Positions 53,905 through 63,760 of a stretch of DNA of 64,000 bases are shown one piece after another (the stretch's first letter is position 1; the number at the start of each line of letters is the position of its first letter). Both the position numbers and the translations under genes were made by a program. Below the pieces are notes generated by a model. It had not been told where the DNA came from. It ran no database searches and saw nothing but the letters and a program-made list of their open reading frames with translations. The DNA is taken from the NCBI RefSeq assembly GCF_019236175.1, contig NZ_JAFAJM010000015.1:1-64000 (forward strand). Reading direction: 5' to 3'. This stretch comes from Chryseobacterium sp. (GTDB taxonomy: Bacteria; Bacteroidota; Bacteroidia; Flavobacteriales; Weeksellaceae).

Positions 53905-55423
53905 AATGAAATAATGATTTTATTATTGTCACCAGACTCATTGCGATGACCACTATTCCTACGACAACAAACATTTTCTTTGTGGGGAGTTTTGAAGTAA
54001 GCATAGCTGAAAACGGAGCTGTAAAAACACCACCCAGAAGCAGGCCCAGAACAATATTCCAATGATGGATTCCGATGGTAAAAATAAACGTTACGGCACT
54101 TGTTACAGTCAGTAAAAATTTAGCTACAGTAGAACTTCCTACTACATAACGCGGAATTCTTCCTTCTTTAATCAGTGTTCCGGTAACTAATGGGCCCCAT
54201 CCGCCACCTGCAAAAGAATCTATAAATCCGCCGACAAGGCCAAGGGCTCTGAGATTCGTTCTTCGTTTTGTTCTGCTGCGATTAGTTTTTTTGCTTTTAA
54301 AGGCATTTCTCAAAATATTAATTCCAAGATATAATGTATAACATGCGATAATAGGTTTTACAATATGTGCATAATGTTCGCCGTAATGGGATAAAGTTAA
54401 AGCTCCGATAATGGAACCTACAATAGCTACCGGGAATAATACCCATACCATTTTTTTATTGACATTTCCCAGCTTATAGTGGCTGAAACCACCGGCCGCA
54501 GTAGTAAAAGATTCTGCAGAATGGATACTGGCACTTACAACCGGTGGCGGAACATTCAGTAATAAAAGAATAGTTGTACATATCACTCCATATCCCATTC
54601 CCATAGATCCGGCAACAATTTCTGCCATAAAACCTGCAAATAACATCCAGTAGAAGATATGACCGTCTTTGTTAAGGAAAATTTGAAGATCATCAGAAAG
54701 GTCAAACTGATAAACGACGAGTCCCAATATTCCAAAAAGAAGCATAACCCCAATGATTGCCAGGTAAATATTAGCTTTTCTCTGTGCTGTTTTGGTAATC
54801 GTAATAAGTTTTTCTATTTCCCTATCCGGTTTTGAGGAGGATAAATTCCCGCTAGATAAGTATTGGGTGGTTATTTTGTTAAGTTCTTTTACTTTATAAT
54901 TAAAATCACCTTTTAACTGATGGCGGATGTTCTGCATATTATCCAGAACAAGATCCATTTCATCAGGAATAATTTCTGTAAAAGTTTCTCTTAATCTTTT
55001 TGCGATTGTTGGTGATTTTCCATTAGTGGAAATAGCAATTTTAAGGCTTCCTTTTTTCACAATAGAGCCCAGATAGAAATCACAGAGATCAGGTTTGTCT
55101 GCCACATTTACCAAAATATTTCTTTCCTTCGCCTCTTCACGGATTTGCCCGGCCAGTATAAGATCATTAACGGCAATAATAGCAAGATCCACCGTATTAA
55201 AATCATCAACCTGATAAGCCCGTTCATACAGTGTTATATTAGAAAACTGATTTTGCAGAACTTTTATTTCAGGAATAATTTCCTTGCCTACCAGTCTGAT
55301 GGATGTCTCAGGTGAGTTTCCCAATACCGATTCCATTTTTTCGAGCGCTATTTTACCCCCTCCAATAATCAGTAATGATAAATTTTCAAGCTTTAAAAAT
55401 ATAGGATATAACGAATTACTCAT
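53903..55423 (-). CDS. Precorrin-2 dehydrogenase fused to a TSUP (TauE/SafE) permease
   Basis: The protein has 506 residues. Residues about 1-195 match the CysG N-terminal half: NAD site IIGGGKIALEK (19-29), NVADKPDLCDFYLGSIVKKG and AISTNGKSPTIAKRLRE. This part oxidises precorrin-2 to sirohydrochlorin for siroheme. After a linker, residues about 212-506 form eight or so membrane helices of the TSUP family, with GSMGMGYGVICTTILLLL and VGGFIDSFAGGGWGPLVTGTLI. TSUP proteins carry sulfite or organosulfur compounds. It sits at the end of the sulfite-to-cysteine run, 4 bp after the TonB receptor. The methyltransferase half is the separate cobA gene. Siroheme ferrochelation may also be done by the N-domain. 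Confidence 0.88.
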   Translation of the reverse strand: MSNSLYPIFLKLENLSLLIIGGGKIALEKMESVLGNSPETSIRLVGKEIIPEIKVLQNQFSNITLYERAYQVDDFNTVDLAIIAVNDLILAGQIREEAKERNILVNVADKPDLCDFYLGSIVKKGSLKIAISTNGKSPTIAKRLRETFTEIIPDEMDLVLDNMQNIRHQLKGDFNYKVKELNKITTQYLSSGNLSSSKPDREIEKLITITKTAQRKANIYLAIIGVMLLFGILGLVVYQFDLSDDLQIFLNKDGHIFYWMLFAGFMAEIVAGSMGMGYGVICTTILLLLNVPPPVVSASIHSAESFTTAAGGFSHYKLGNVNKKMVWVLFPVAIVGSIIGALTLSHYGEHYAHIVKPIIACYTLYLGINILRNAFKSKKTNRSRTKRRTNLRALGLVGGFIDSFAGGGWGPLVTGTLIKEGRIPRYVVGSSTVAKFLLTVTSAVTFIFTIGIHHWNIVLGLLLGGVFTAPFSAMLTSKLPTKKMFVVVGIVVIAMSLVTIIKSLFH

Positions 55424-55427
55424 CTTG

Positions 55428-58304
55428 TTATAATTTTAAATCATAGGTAAAAGCCAGATAATACAGACCTCCGATTTCAGGTCCGGCAGCATATTGAAAA
55501 TAACGACGGTTAAGCAGATTGGTTGCACCTATTTTTATATTTGCACGGATATCAGGAAGTTTCCATGTTGCCTGAGCATCTATGGTATAATAAGCGGGAA
55601 TATCTCCTGAAGCCAGAGGGCTTTCCCACATAAAGGCACTCTGCCACCTTGCGACCAGGGTAAATCCGATGTTTTTAATAATCTCTCTGTTTCCTACACT
55701 CACATTGACCATCCATTTGGGTGTATTGAAAGCAGTAATAAACAAATCCGATGTAGTATTGGAGGCAAGATCATTGTAAGAAACATTGGCGTTAACATTA
55801 TAATTTTTTACTACATTATACCGGACTCCCAAAGAGGTTCCATAGCTTTTGTAGGTATTGCTGCTATTGGTATACACTCTGTACCGGTCCTGCTTACTTC
55901 TGTCAAGCATGGCAAGAACAGCCGCACTACTCCCTACCTGACTGTTTTTAGGAACTGCTACTTCTACCTGTCCGAGAAAGCCTTCGTAAATATTATAATA
56001 AAAATCCCAGTCCAGTACCAATTTGTTATTAAAAAAAACAGATTTATAGCCTACCTCAAATGAATTGATTTTTTCCGGCTGTAGTTTTTGAAGGTTGGCC
56101 ACTGTCAGCAGATACTGATTATCCTGTGCTGCCTGACTCTGACTTTTTCCTCCGTCTATATCGGTATTGACTGCAGAAGTGAATCTATCGATAGAGGAAA
56201 GTGTATATGAATTTTCAAGATAACCCAGTCCCTCATTCACTTTTGAAAGACCTCCTACTCTTCTTACATTTCCGTTATTGACGAAAGAAAGAGCTTCAAA
56301 TAATGAAGGAAAACGATATCCGTTTTGAAAAGAAGCTCTGAAATTATGCTGATTTACGGGAGAATATACAATACTGATTCTTGGATTCAGTTTTGCGTCA
56401 AATTCCGGGTTTCTGTCCACCCGCAATGCCGCATTTACTTTTAATTTGTCATTGAAGAAAACTTTGGTGACCTGGGCAAAGACTCCGTATTTCTGATAGA
56501 TAACATCTTTTCCAAAACTACCGTCTGTTAGAGGAATATTCCTTTCACTTACAGGTCTGTTGAAATCCACAAAATTATTTCCATCCGGTGTTATACTGTA
56601 CAGACGGTAATCAATACCGGCAAGAAGATTAAATATTTTTATAAATCTGCTGAAGTCATACGTAAGTTCTCCCTGATAAAAACGTGACTTTTGTTCCAGT
56701 TTCGCTCCTCCCGTCGCAGGTGCTCCGGCTATTCCTGCATTGGCAGAATCCCAGTTATTAATTCCTATGATAGTATTCTTTAATTGTTCAAAAGCTGGAG
56801 TTCCCGGAACTACCCTGTTTTTGTCGGCTTCCTGTCTTGCCAAAATGAAGGCATCATTAAGGTTTACGCCTGCATTAAGTTTATTTTGTAGGGTCAGTTG
56901 AAATATATTTTTCCAATTGGCATTGGAAAGATGGGTCAGATCAAGATTATCTGCTAAGGGTTTAAGATTGTAGGAGTCTCCTGTATTTTCAATGGAAACA
57001 TAGGCTCTGAAAGTCAGTTCTTTGCCTGTTAATTCTACTTTGTGATTCTGAACGGTTGCATTTTGAAGTCTGATTTTGTTTCCCCTTTGGAAAGTTCCGT
57101 CCAGAAGTCCGTATCGGTAAACATAAGACGCCTTCCACTGATCTCCGAAACGGTAATATAGTCCGGCATCAAATTTTATATTTTTCACTTCAGGGCTTAC
57201 AAGATCTTTCTCCCAATATCCGGTTCTTGATACATTGAATGTTGTTGGTTTTCCATTATAATCTACCTTTACGGCAACGCGGTTGTTTCTCTCATCTCCA
57301 TATTTATTCCAGAGGTCTTCAGCGGGATTATGGGCCAGTGGAAAATTGGGATTCGCTGTGACGAGTGAATTAGGATTCTGATCTGTCGGATTATTGGAAA
57401 GCCAGTCTACTCCGGAGAAGTAAGATGCATTTACTTTAACAGCCAGATTCTTATGAATTACTTTGGCAAATCTGATGGCACTTTCTCCCAGAGAAGATAT
57501 TTTATGATTGACGTTGTCAACATGATTTATACCTCCTCTAAAGTAGACACTTATACCTTCAGAGGTAAAAGGGTCTTTGGTCTGAAGACTGGCAAGCCCG
57601 TTGATGGCATTCATTCCGTAAAGAGCAGAGGCTGCTCCCGGAGTGACTTCCATCGACTGAATATCCAGCTCTGTAGGGCCGATAGCATTTCCCAGCGGAA
57701 CTCCCAGAGTGGCAGACTGCACATCAACACCGTCTACCAATTGCATAAATCTGAAGTTATTCGGGGAATTGAATCCCCTGGAATTGGGTATTTTTAAAGT
57801 AAGGCTGGATGTTAATAACTGTAATCCTTTCACATTTTCCAGTGTTTCATAAAATGAAGCAGCCGGACTTTCCCTGATTGTTTTAATATCAATCTTTTCA
57901 ATGGCTATGGGAGAGCGTAATATTTTTTCCGGGATACGGGAGGCAGAAATCACAACATCATCAATGATGGTATTCTGAGGATTAAGACCCACGGTTATTT
58001 TGCTTGAAGGTGAAAGTACCTCAACCGTTTGATCAGTGAAACCTTCTTTATGAATCACCAGCCGAAAAGGAATGGTCACTCTTGTTCTTATTTTAAAGTT
58101 TCCCAGTTGGTCTGTAAATGCTGTATCTGCTGATTTCTCGATTTGTACCTGTACGGAATCGAGCCCCCTCCGGGTTCCGGAATTTTTGATGACTCCGCTT
58201 AATTCGATGAGCTGCTGCTGGGCTTCTGCCAGGTTAAAGAATAGAAATGTAAATGCAATAATACCTGTTTTATGCAGAAGAGTTCCCTGTTTTTTGTTTT
58301 TCAT
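55428..58304 (-). CDS. TonB-dependent receptor in the sulfur-assimilation cluster
   Basis: The protein has 958 residues from the ATG at 58304; a GTG start at 58388 is less likely. A signal peptide (about 8-28) precedes a carboxypeptidase-regulatory-like domain (LSGVIKNSGTRRGLDSVQVQIEKSADTAFTDQLGNFKI, about 32-110), the plug (RIPEKILRSPIAIEKIDIKTIRESPAASFYETLENVKGL) and a long barrel ending AFTYDLKL. Its place between cysI and the TSUP fusion suggests uptake of an organic sulfur source or sulfur-linked chelate. The substrate is inferred only. Confidence 0.85.
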   Translation of the reverse strand: MKNKKQGTLLHKTGIIAFTFLFFNLAEAQQQLIELSGVIKNSGTRRGLDSVQVQIEKSADTAFTDQLGNFKIRTRVTIPFRLVIHKEGFTDQTVEVLSPSSKITVGLNPQNTIIDDVVISASRIPEKILRSPIAIEKIDIKTIRESPAASFYETLENVKGLQLLTSSLTLKIPNSRGFNSPNNFRFMQLVDGVDVQSATLGVPLGNAIGPTELDIQSMEVTPGAASALYGMNAINGLASLQTKDPFTSEGISVYFRGGINHVDNVNHKISSLGESAIRFAKVIHKNLAVKVNASYFSGVDWLSNNPTDQNPNSLVTANPNFPLAHNPAEDLWNKYGDERNNRVAVKVDYNGKPTTFNVSRTGYWEKDLVSPEVKNIKFDAGLYYRFGDQWKASYVYRYGLLDGTFQRGNKIRLQNATVQNHKVELTGKELTFRAYVSIENTGDSYNLKPLADNLDLTHLSNANWKNIFQLTLQNKLNAGVNLNDAFILARQEADKNRVVPGTPAFEQLKNTIIGINNWDSANAGIAGAPATGGAKLEQKSRFYQGELTYDFSRFIKIFNLLAGIDYRLYSITPDGNNFVDFNRPVSERNIPLTDGSFGKDVIYQKYGVFAQVTKVFFNDKLKVNAALRVDRNPEFDAKLNPRISIVYSPVNQHNFRASFQNGYRFPSLFEALSFVNNGNVRRVGGLSKVNEGLGYLENSYTLSSIDRFTSAVNTDIDGGKSQSQAAQDNQYLLTVANLQKLQPEKINSFEVGYKSVFFNNKLVLDWDFYYNIYEGFLGQVEVAVPKNSQVGSSAAVLAMLDRSKQDRYRVYTNSSNTYKSYGTSLGVRYNVVKNYNVNANVSYNDLASNTTSDLFITAFNTPKWMVNVSVGNREIIKNIGFTLVARWQSAFMWESPLASGDIPAYYTIDAQATWKLPDIRANIKIGATNLLNRRYFQYAAGPEIGGLYYLAFTYDLKL

Positions 58305-58531
58305 TTTTTCTTCATTTTTAGGTTGAGAATGAAGCTGTCTGAACTTTTTTAATGACAAAAGACATTTTACCCTGAACCGCCGGCTCACTGTAAGTCGTTG
58401 ATCTGTAAAAGTTAACAGCTTTGATGTAATTGTTATGTAGGAATCAACAACACATACACATTCGTCTGCCTAAAAAAAGAGGGTATTGTTTTTTTAGTGT
58501 TTTCCGGTCATAAAAAAGGCTCATCATATTT

Positions 58532-60205
58532 TCAGTTTAAAGTTTCTAAATAGCGGTGTGAAAAATCACCAAATGTTTCTTCTGTAAGTCTTTCCTGAAT
58601 GTAGATGCTGAAAAGTTTATCGAGAGTGGTAAGAATTTCTTCCTCGCCGATGTTTTCTTTAAATTTTGTATTCAGGCGCATTCCTAAACGATCTCCTCCG
58701 ATATGGAGATTATATTTGCCGTATGCTGTTCCCACAAATCCGATTTCTGCATTGGGAGATCTTCCGCAGCCATTGGGGCAACCGGTCATACGAATGGTAA
58801 TATCTTCGTTGATAAGACCATATTTTTCAAGGATAGGTTCTATTTTGGTTACCAGAGACGGGAGATAGCGCTGTGCTTCTGCTAAAGCAAGTGAACAGGT
58901 ATTCAGTGCTACACAGGCTACTGAATTTTTACGTAAGGCACTTGCTTCCTGTGTGTAGTCTGAAATTCCATATTCTTTTAAAAGGTTTTCTATATCACTT
59001 CTATCCTCTTCACTGATATCGGCCAGAATAAGGTTTTGATTACAGGTAAACCGAAAGTTTACCTTTCCGGTCTGAGCAATTTTCAAAAGTCCTGATTTTA
59101 AAGGGTATCCCTCGATATCAAGCACTCTTCCATGTTCTACAAATAAAGTGTAAAACCATTTTCCTTCATGATTTTGCAGCCATCCGTAACGGTCTTTCCT
59201 TTGTTCGAATTTGAAGGTTCTCGCAGGCTCAAAATTAAATCCGGTTCTTTTTTCCACTTCGGAGCGGTATTGATCAATTCCAAGTTTATCAATGGTATAC
59301 TTTAATCTGGATAGTTTTCTGTCGTTTCTGTTTCCAAAGTCTCTCTGTACTGTAATGATTTCATATACGGCTTTTAAAACTTTTTCTTCGGTATCTAGAA
59401 AGCCAAGTATCGATGCGAGACGGGCATAAGTTGCCTCGTTTCCGTGGGTTGCGCCCAGTCCGCCTCCTGCGGCAATATTATATCCGACAATCTGATCGTT
59501 TTCAATAATGGCAATCAGGGCAATATCATTAATAAATACATCCACATCATTATTAGGAGGGACAGCAATTCCTATTTTCAGTTTTCTGGGAAGATATCTG
59601 TCCTGATAAAGCGGATCTTCTTCAGCTTTTCTGTCGACAATGAGTTCATCATCAATCCAGATATCGTAATAAGACTGAGTTTTCGGAAGACACATTTCAC
59701 TGATTTTTCCGGCCAGTTCATAAGCCTGTTGTTGCAAAGGCGATTCAGAAGGATTAGCCGTACAGGTTACATTTCTGTTGACATCACCGCAGGCTGCAAT
59801 AGAATCCAGATGCTGCAGATTGAAACTCCGGATTGTTGGCTTTAAATGCGATTTTAAAATCCCGTGCAGCTGAATGGTCTGTCTGGTAGTGATTTTAATG
59901 GTTCCTGTAGAATGATCTTCTGCAGTTTCATTCAGTCCTATCCATTGATCGGCAGTTAAAAAACCACCGGGAAGCCTTAGGCGGATCATATAAGAATACA
60001 GCCATTCCAGTTTTTTGGCAACACGCTCTTCTCTCCTGTCTCTGTCATCCTGCTGATACATTCCGTGGAATTTAATCAGGGTCTGATCGTCTTCTCTGAT
60101 GGCTCCTGTGAAATCGTCTGAAAGGCTTTCTTTTAATGTTCCTCTGAGGCCGCTACTGCCGGTTTTGATTCTTTCTACCGGAGAAAGATTATCTTTATTG
60201 TTCAT
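58532..60205 (-). CDS. cysI: Sulfite reductase hemoprotein subunit
   Basis: The protein has 557 residues. It reduces sulfite to sulfide with six electrons using siroheme and a [4Fe-4S] cluster. The cluster ligands are in CVALNTC (C-x5-C) and CPNGC (C-x3-C), within TGCPNGCGRSPNAEIG. The N-terminal half has TIKITTRQTIQLHGI. Its electron donor is the flavoprotein encoded 46 bp upstream, and its siroheme comes from cobA and the fusion gene of the same cluster. Confidence 0.93.
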   Translation of the reverse strand: MNNKDNLSPVERIKTGSSGLRGTLKESLSDDFTGAIREDDQTLIKFHGMYQQDDRDRREERVAKKLEWLYSYMIRLRLPGGFLTADQWIGLNETAEDHSTGTIKITTRQTIQLHGILKSHLKPTIRSFNLQHLDSIAACGDVNRNVTCTANPSESPLQQQAYELAGKISEMCLPKTQSYYDIWIDDELIVDRKAEEDPLYQDRYLPRKLKIGIAVPPNNDVDVFINDIALIAIIENDQIVGYNIAAGGGLGATHGNEATYARLASILGFLDTEEKVLKAVYEIITVQRDFGNRNDRKLSRLKYTIDKLGIDQYRSEVEKRTGFNFEPARTFKFEQRKDRYGWLQNHEGKWFYTLFVEHGRVLDIEGYPLKSGLLKIAQTGKVNFRFTCNQNLILADISEEDRSDIENLLKEYGISDYTQEASALRKNSVACVALNTCSLALAEAQRYLPSLVTKIEPILEKYGLINEDITIRMTGCPNGCGRSPNAEIGFVGTAYGKYNLHIGGDRLGMRLNTKFKENIGEEEILTTLDKLFSIYIQERLTEETFGDFSHRYLETLN

Positions 60206-60250
60206 AATTGTTTTCTTTTAGTATTACTTACGAAACATTTCTGGTCTGAA

Positions 60251-61963
60251 TTAATAAACATCTTTGGCATATCTGCCGTTTAGTTCCATATCTTCCAGAT
60301 AATGAGCTGCTTCTTCTTTGCTGCGTTTACCCTGATGCTGAATGATGTTCAGAAGTGTTTCTTCCACATCACGGCTCATGGGTTCTTTGGCTCCGCATAC
60401 ATATACTGAGGCTCCGCCTTCAAGCCAGTAAAAGACTTCCTGAGCTTTCTGTTCAAGTTTATGCTGTACATAGACTTTGTCATTGCTGTCTCTTGAAAAA
60501 GCAAGATCCAGATGAGTAAGGCTGCCTGTTTTAAGAAAATCCTGAAGTTCAGCCTGATAAAGGAAGTCTGATACGAAATTCCTGTCCCCAAAAAAGAGCC
60601 AGTTTCTGCCTTCCGCACCTATAGCATCACGTTCCCAAAGGAAAGATCTGAAAGGGGCAATACCTGTTCCGGGTCCGATCATAATAATATCCTGATCTGC
60701 GGCAGGTAATCTGAAGTGCCCTGCCTCCTGAATATAAAAATCAAGCGCTTCTCCCTCATTAAATTCGCATAGAAAGCCGCTGCACACTCCATTATGTTTT
60801 TGATGATCGATAAAGAATTCCGACCGGGCAACCGTAATATGAATTTCATTTTCACCATGCGCTTCCAAAGAAGAAGAAATGGAGTAAAGACGGGGAGCCT
60901 GCCCTGTTAATACCTGAATGACTTCTTCAAATTCTTCAGCATCTTTAACCGGATAAATTCTTAAAAGATCAAGCAGACTTAAACGAACCTCAGGTATTGA
61001 ATGTCCTGTAATTCCGGCATATCGACTGACTACATGCTTTGACAAATAGCTGATGCTGAGGTGTTTGTGTAGGAGTTCTTTCACCGTATCCGTCAGTTTA
61101 GCGGTTTCAATTTTCTTCTGTGGATCAATTCCTGTGAGACGGATAATTTCCTCCACTACAGATACTGAATTAAAAGGGATGATTCCCAATGCCGCACCGG
61201 GCTGATAAAAAAGTGTGTCATCTGTTTCTATTTCAATGTGATAGGTTTCTTTATCAGACGTAATATCATTAAGATTGATAATCGAAGAGACCTTTCCTTT
61301 ATACTGCTTTCTCCCTGTTGAGATTTTAGGGGCAGGAATACTTTTTATACTGCTATCGGAGGTTTTGCTTAGAGCATCAAATACATGCTCGATCCAATGA
61401 CCTGCTTCTCCTTCATAATCGATATCACATTTTTTCAGCGGAATAATACGTTGTGCACCCAGTGTTTCAAAACGGTAATCCACATCTTCACCGGTTTTAC
61501 AAAACAGAGGATAACTGCTGTCTCCTAAGGCCAGAATACCGAATTTAAGATGGGTAAGGTTAATTTCATTTTCATGAATATAATCATAAAATTTCTGCGC
61601 AAGAATGGGAGGTTCACCTTCTCCCTGCGTACTGATCACTATAAAGAAATATTCTTCTTTGGCCAGATCTTTAGGTTTATATTGTGAAAGGTCCGTCAGT
61701 TTTACCTGAATTCCTTTTTTCTTAATAATACCTGCTAATTTAGTAGCCAGCTTCTTACTGTTTCCGGTTTCTGTACCATAAGCTAAAGTGATTTTCTTTA
61801 CCACATTTTGCGGATTAGACTCAGGTTGCAGGGGAAATAATACCGCAGGAAGTGAAGCTCCTCCGGCGATACCGGCCAGATATCCGCTGGCCCAGATGGC
61901 TTCATCTCTGGAAAGCTCTCCTGATATTTGTTTAAGGACGTTAAGTTTCGTTTCAGACAGCAT
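60251..61963 (-). CDS. cysJ: Sulfite reductase flavoprotein subunit
   Basis: The protein has 570 residues from the ATG at 61963; a TTG two codons earlier is less likely. It passes electrons from NADPH through FAD and FMN to CysI. The FMN flavodoxin domain (about 55-200) has YGTETGNSKKLA and STQGEGEPP; the FAD domain contains RLYSISSS; the NADPH domain has GPGTGIAPFRSFLWER and ends AHYLEDMELNGRYAKDVY. It overlaps cobA by 11 bp. Confidence 0.93.
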   Translation of the reverse strand: MLSETKLNVLKQISGELSRDEAIWASGYLAGIAGGASLPAVLFPLQPESNPQNVVKKITLAYGTETGNSKKLATKLAGIIKKKGIQVKLTDLSQYKPKDLAKEEYFFIVISTQGEGEPPILAQKFYDYIHENEINLTHLKFGILALGDSSYPLFCKTGEDVDYRFETLGAQRIIPLKKCDIDYEGEAGHWIEHVFDALSKTSDSSIKSIPAPKISTGRKQYKGKVSSIINLNDITSDKETYHIEIETDDTLFYQPGAALGIIPFNSVSVVEEIIRLTGIDPQKKIETAKLTDTVKELLHKHLSISYLSKHVVSRYAGITGHSIPEVRLSLLDLLRIYPVKDAEEFEEVIQVLTGQAPRLYSISSSLEAHGENEIHITVARSEFFIDHQKHNGVCSGFLCEFNEGEALDFYIQEAGHFRLPAADQDIIMIGPGTGIAPFRSFLWERDAIGAEGRNWLFFGDRNFVSDFLYQAELQDFLKTGSLTHLDLAFSRDSNDKVYVQHKLEQKAQEVFYWLEGGASVYVCGAKEPMSRDVEETLLNIIQHQGKRSKEEAAHYLEDMELNGRYAKDVY

Positions 61964-62798
61964 ATTCAAAGAAATTTTGAGGGTTAGGGATTAGGCTTCC
62001 ATTTTCTACCGATTTAAAATACAATCCTTCTTTTTCTGTATTTTCCAGCCAGGAAAATTCTTCGTGCAGGTGTACTATTTTACCTATAATCACTAAAGAA
62101 GGTGATGCAAAATTCCTGTTTCCCAGCGTTTTATTAAAATCATCAAATGAAGATGTATAGACTTTCTGATAAGGAGTGGTAGCCTGTTCAACAACTGCGA
62201 TTTTTTTATCATCCGAAACGGAAAGCTGTCTGAATTTTTCCACCAGACCAGTGAGATTTCCTTTTGACATATAAAAGACAAGTGTGTCATTGGTTGTAGC
62301 CAGCTCTTTCCAGTATTCTTCAGTTAGAATCTCTGATTTATAATATGTCAGAAACCTTACGGAAGTTGAATATCCTCTTGCTGTTAAAGGCATCCCTGCA
62401 AATGCTGCCGCGCCTAAAGCTGCTGTAATTCCAGGAATGATTTCATAAGGAATATGGTTTTGTTTTAAGCTTTGCAGTTCATCAAGAATATTAGAGAATA
62501 TAGATACATCTCCGCCTTTTAGTCTTACAACGGTTTTATTCCGCAAAGCATAGTCTACCATAAGGGTATTGATATGAGATTGAGGGGTTGATGCGTTCTT
62601 GCTGCATTCTTTACCTACATAGATAACCTCTGCATCTTTATTGACATAGGTTTCCAGAATCTCAGGACTTACAAGGCGGTCACATAAAATAACATCAGCT
62701 TTTGTGATGGCTTTTACGGCTTTTACAGTGATCAGTTCAGGGTTGCCAGGCCCTGCACCGATAAGGTAAACCTTTGGTGATTTTATTGTTGTGTTCAT
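61953..62798 (-). CDS. cobA: Uroporphyrinogen-III C-methyltransferase
   Basis: The protein has 281 residues. It methylates uroporphyrinogen III twice with S-adenosylmethionine to make precorrin-2 for siroheme. Signatures are LIGAGPGNPELITVKAVKAI at the start, VRLKGGDVSIFSNILDEL and IPGITAALGAAAFAGMPLT. The C-terminus is longer than usual by about 30 residues. It provides the substrate for the precorrin-2 dehydrogenase fusion in the same operon, so CysG activities are split between two genes. Confidence 0.92.
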   Translation of the reverse strand: MNTTIKSPKVYLIGAGPGNPELITVKAVKAITKADVILCDRLVSPEILETYVNKDAEVIYVGKECSKNASTPQSHINTLMVDYALRNKTVVRLKGGDVSIFSNILDELQSLKQNHIPYEIIPGITAALGAAAFAGMPLTARGYSTSVRFLTYYKSEILTEEYWKELATTNDTLVFYMSKGNLTGLVEKFRQLSVSDDKKIAVVEQATTPYQKVYTSSFDDFNKTLGNRNFASPSLVIIGKIVHLHEEFSWLENTEKEGLYFKSVENGSLIPNPQNFFEYAV

Positions 62799-62821
62799 TT
62801 AAATCGGTGTTTTTTAAATGG

Positions 62822-63733
62822 TTAGAAGAGCCCTTCTACGGATAAATACCTTTCACCGGTATCATAATTAATCGTCAGGATTTTAGCTCCAGGCTGTATT
62901 TCCGGTAAGTGTTTGGCAATTGCTGCTAACGCTGCTCCTGTAGAAACTCCAACGAAAAGCCCTTCTTTTTTGGCGGCATTCAATGCATATTCGTAGGCTT
63001 CATCTTTTCCTACGGTGATGACTCCGTCGAGAAGACTGATATCCAGTATGGAAGGTACAAATCCTGCTCCCAGTCCTTGTAACGGGTGTGGTGCAGGGCT
63101 TCCGCCGCTTAATACGGGAGATAATTCCGGTTCTACAGCAATCACTTTTACATTAGGATACTTTTCTTTGACCGCTTTTGCAATTCCTGTAATATGCCCG
63201 CCGGTACCTACTCCGGTTATGATATAATCAAGCCCGTCGGGAAAATCTTTTAAAATTTCCTGAGCTGTAGTTTCTGTATGTATTTTTACATTGGCAGGAT
63301 TGTCAAACTGTCTTGGAATCCATGAGTTAGGCGTTTCAGCTGCTAATTCTTCAGCTTTTTCAATGGCTCCTTTCATTCCTTTTTCCCTTGGAGTCAATAC
63401 GAATTCAGCTCCGTAAGCTTCCATAATTTTACGACGCTCGATGCTCATGCTTTCAGGCATTACCAGGATCAGTTTGTATCCTTTAACGGCCGCAACTAAC
63501 GCAAGACCAATACCTGTATTTCCGCTGGTAGGTTCTATAATGGTACTGTCCGGGTTTAATATTCCCTTAGCTTCAGCATCTTCAATCATTGCCAATGCAA
63601 TTCTGTCTTTAATGCTTCCTCCCGGATTGCTTTTTTCCAGTTTGATCCAGATTTCATGATCTGAACTGAACAATTTATTAACTTTTACAACCGGGGTATT
63701 CCCGATTGTTTCCAGTGTATTCTGAAATTTCAT
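62822..63733 (-). CDS. cysK: Cysteine synthase A
   Basis: The protein has 303 residues. It makes cysteine from O-acetylserine and sulfide using pyridoxal phosphate. The PLP Lys is in [38 protein letters not shown] and a [10 protein letters not shown] segment complete the cofactor site. It lies between the serine acetyltransferase and the sulfite reductase genes, so both substrates come from the same operon. Confidence 0.94.
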   Translation of the reverse strand: MKFQNTLETIGNTPVVKVNKLFSSDHEIWIKLEKSNPGGSIKDRIALAMIEDAEAKGILNPDSTIIEPTSGNTGIGLALVAAVKGYKLILVMPESMSIERRKIMEAYGAEFVLTPREKGMKGAIEKAEELAAETPNSWIPRQFDNPANVKIHTETTAQEILKDFPDGLDYIITGVGTGGHITGIAKAVKEKYPNVKVIAVEPELSPVLSGGSPAPHPLQGLGAGFVPSILDISLLDGVITVGKDEAYEYALNAAKKEGLFVGVSTGAALAAIAKHLPEIQPGAKILTINYDTGERYLSVEGLF

Positions 63734-63760
63734 ATCAATGTAATTTTTATTTTTGTTTTT

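Noticed and set aside
53861..53914. 17-codon frame MEKSKYSLEFK... as a functional small gene
   Set aside because: It is the cut-off start of an IS3-type OrfA that runs into the terminator arm.
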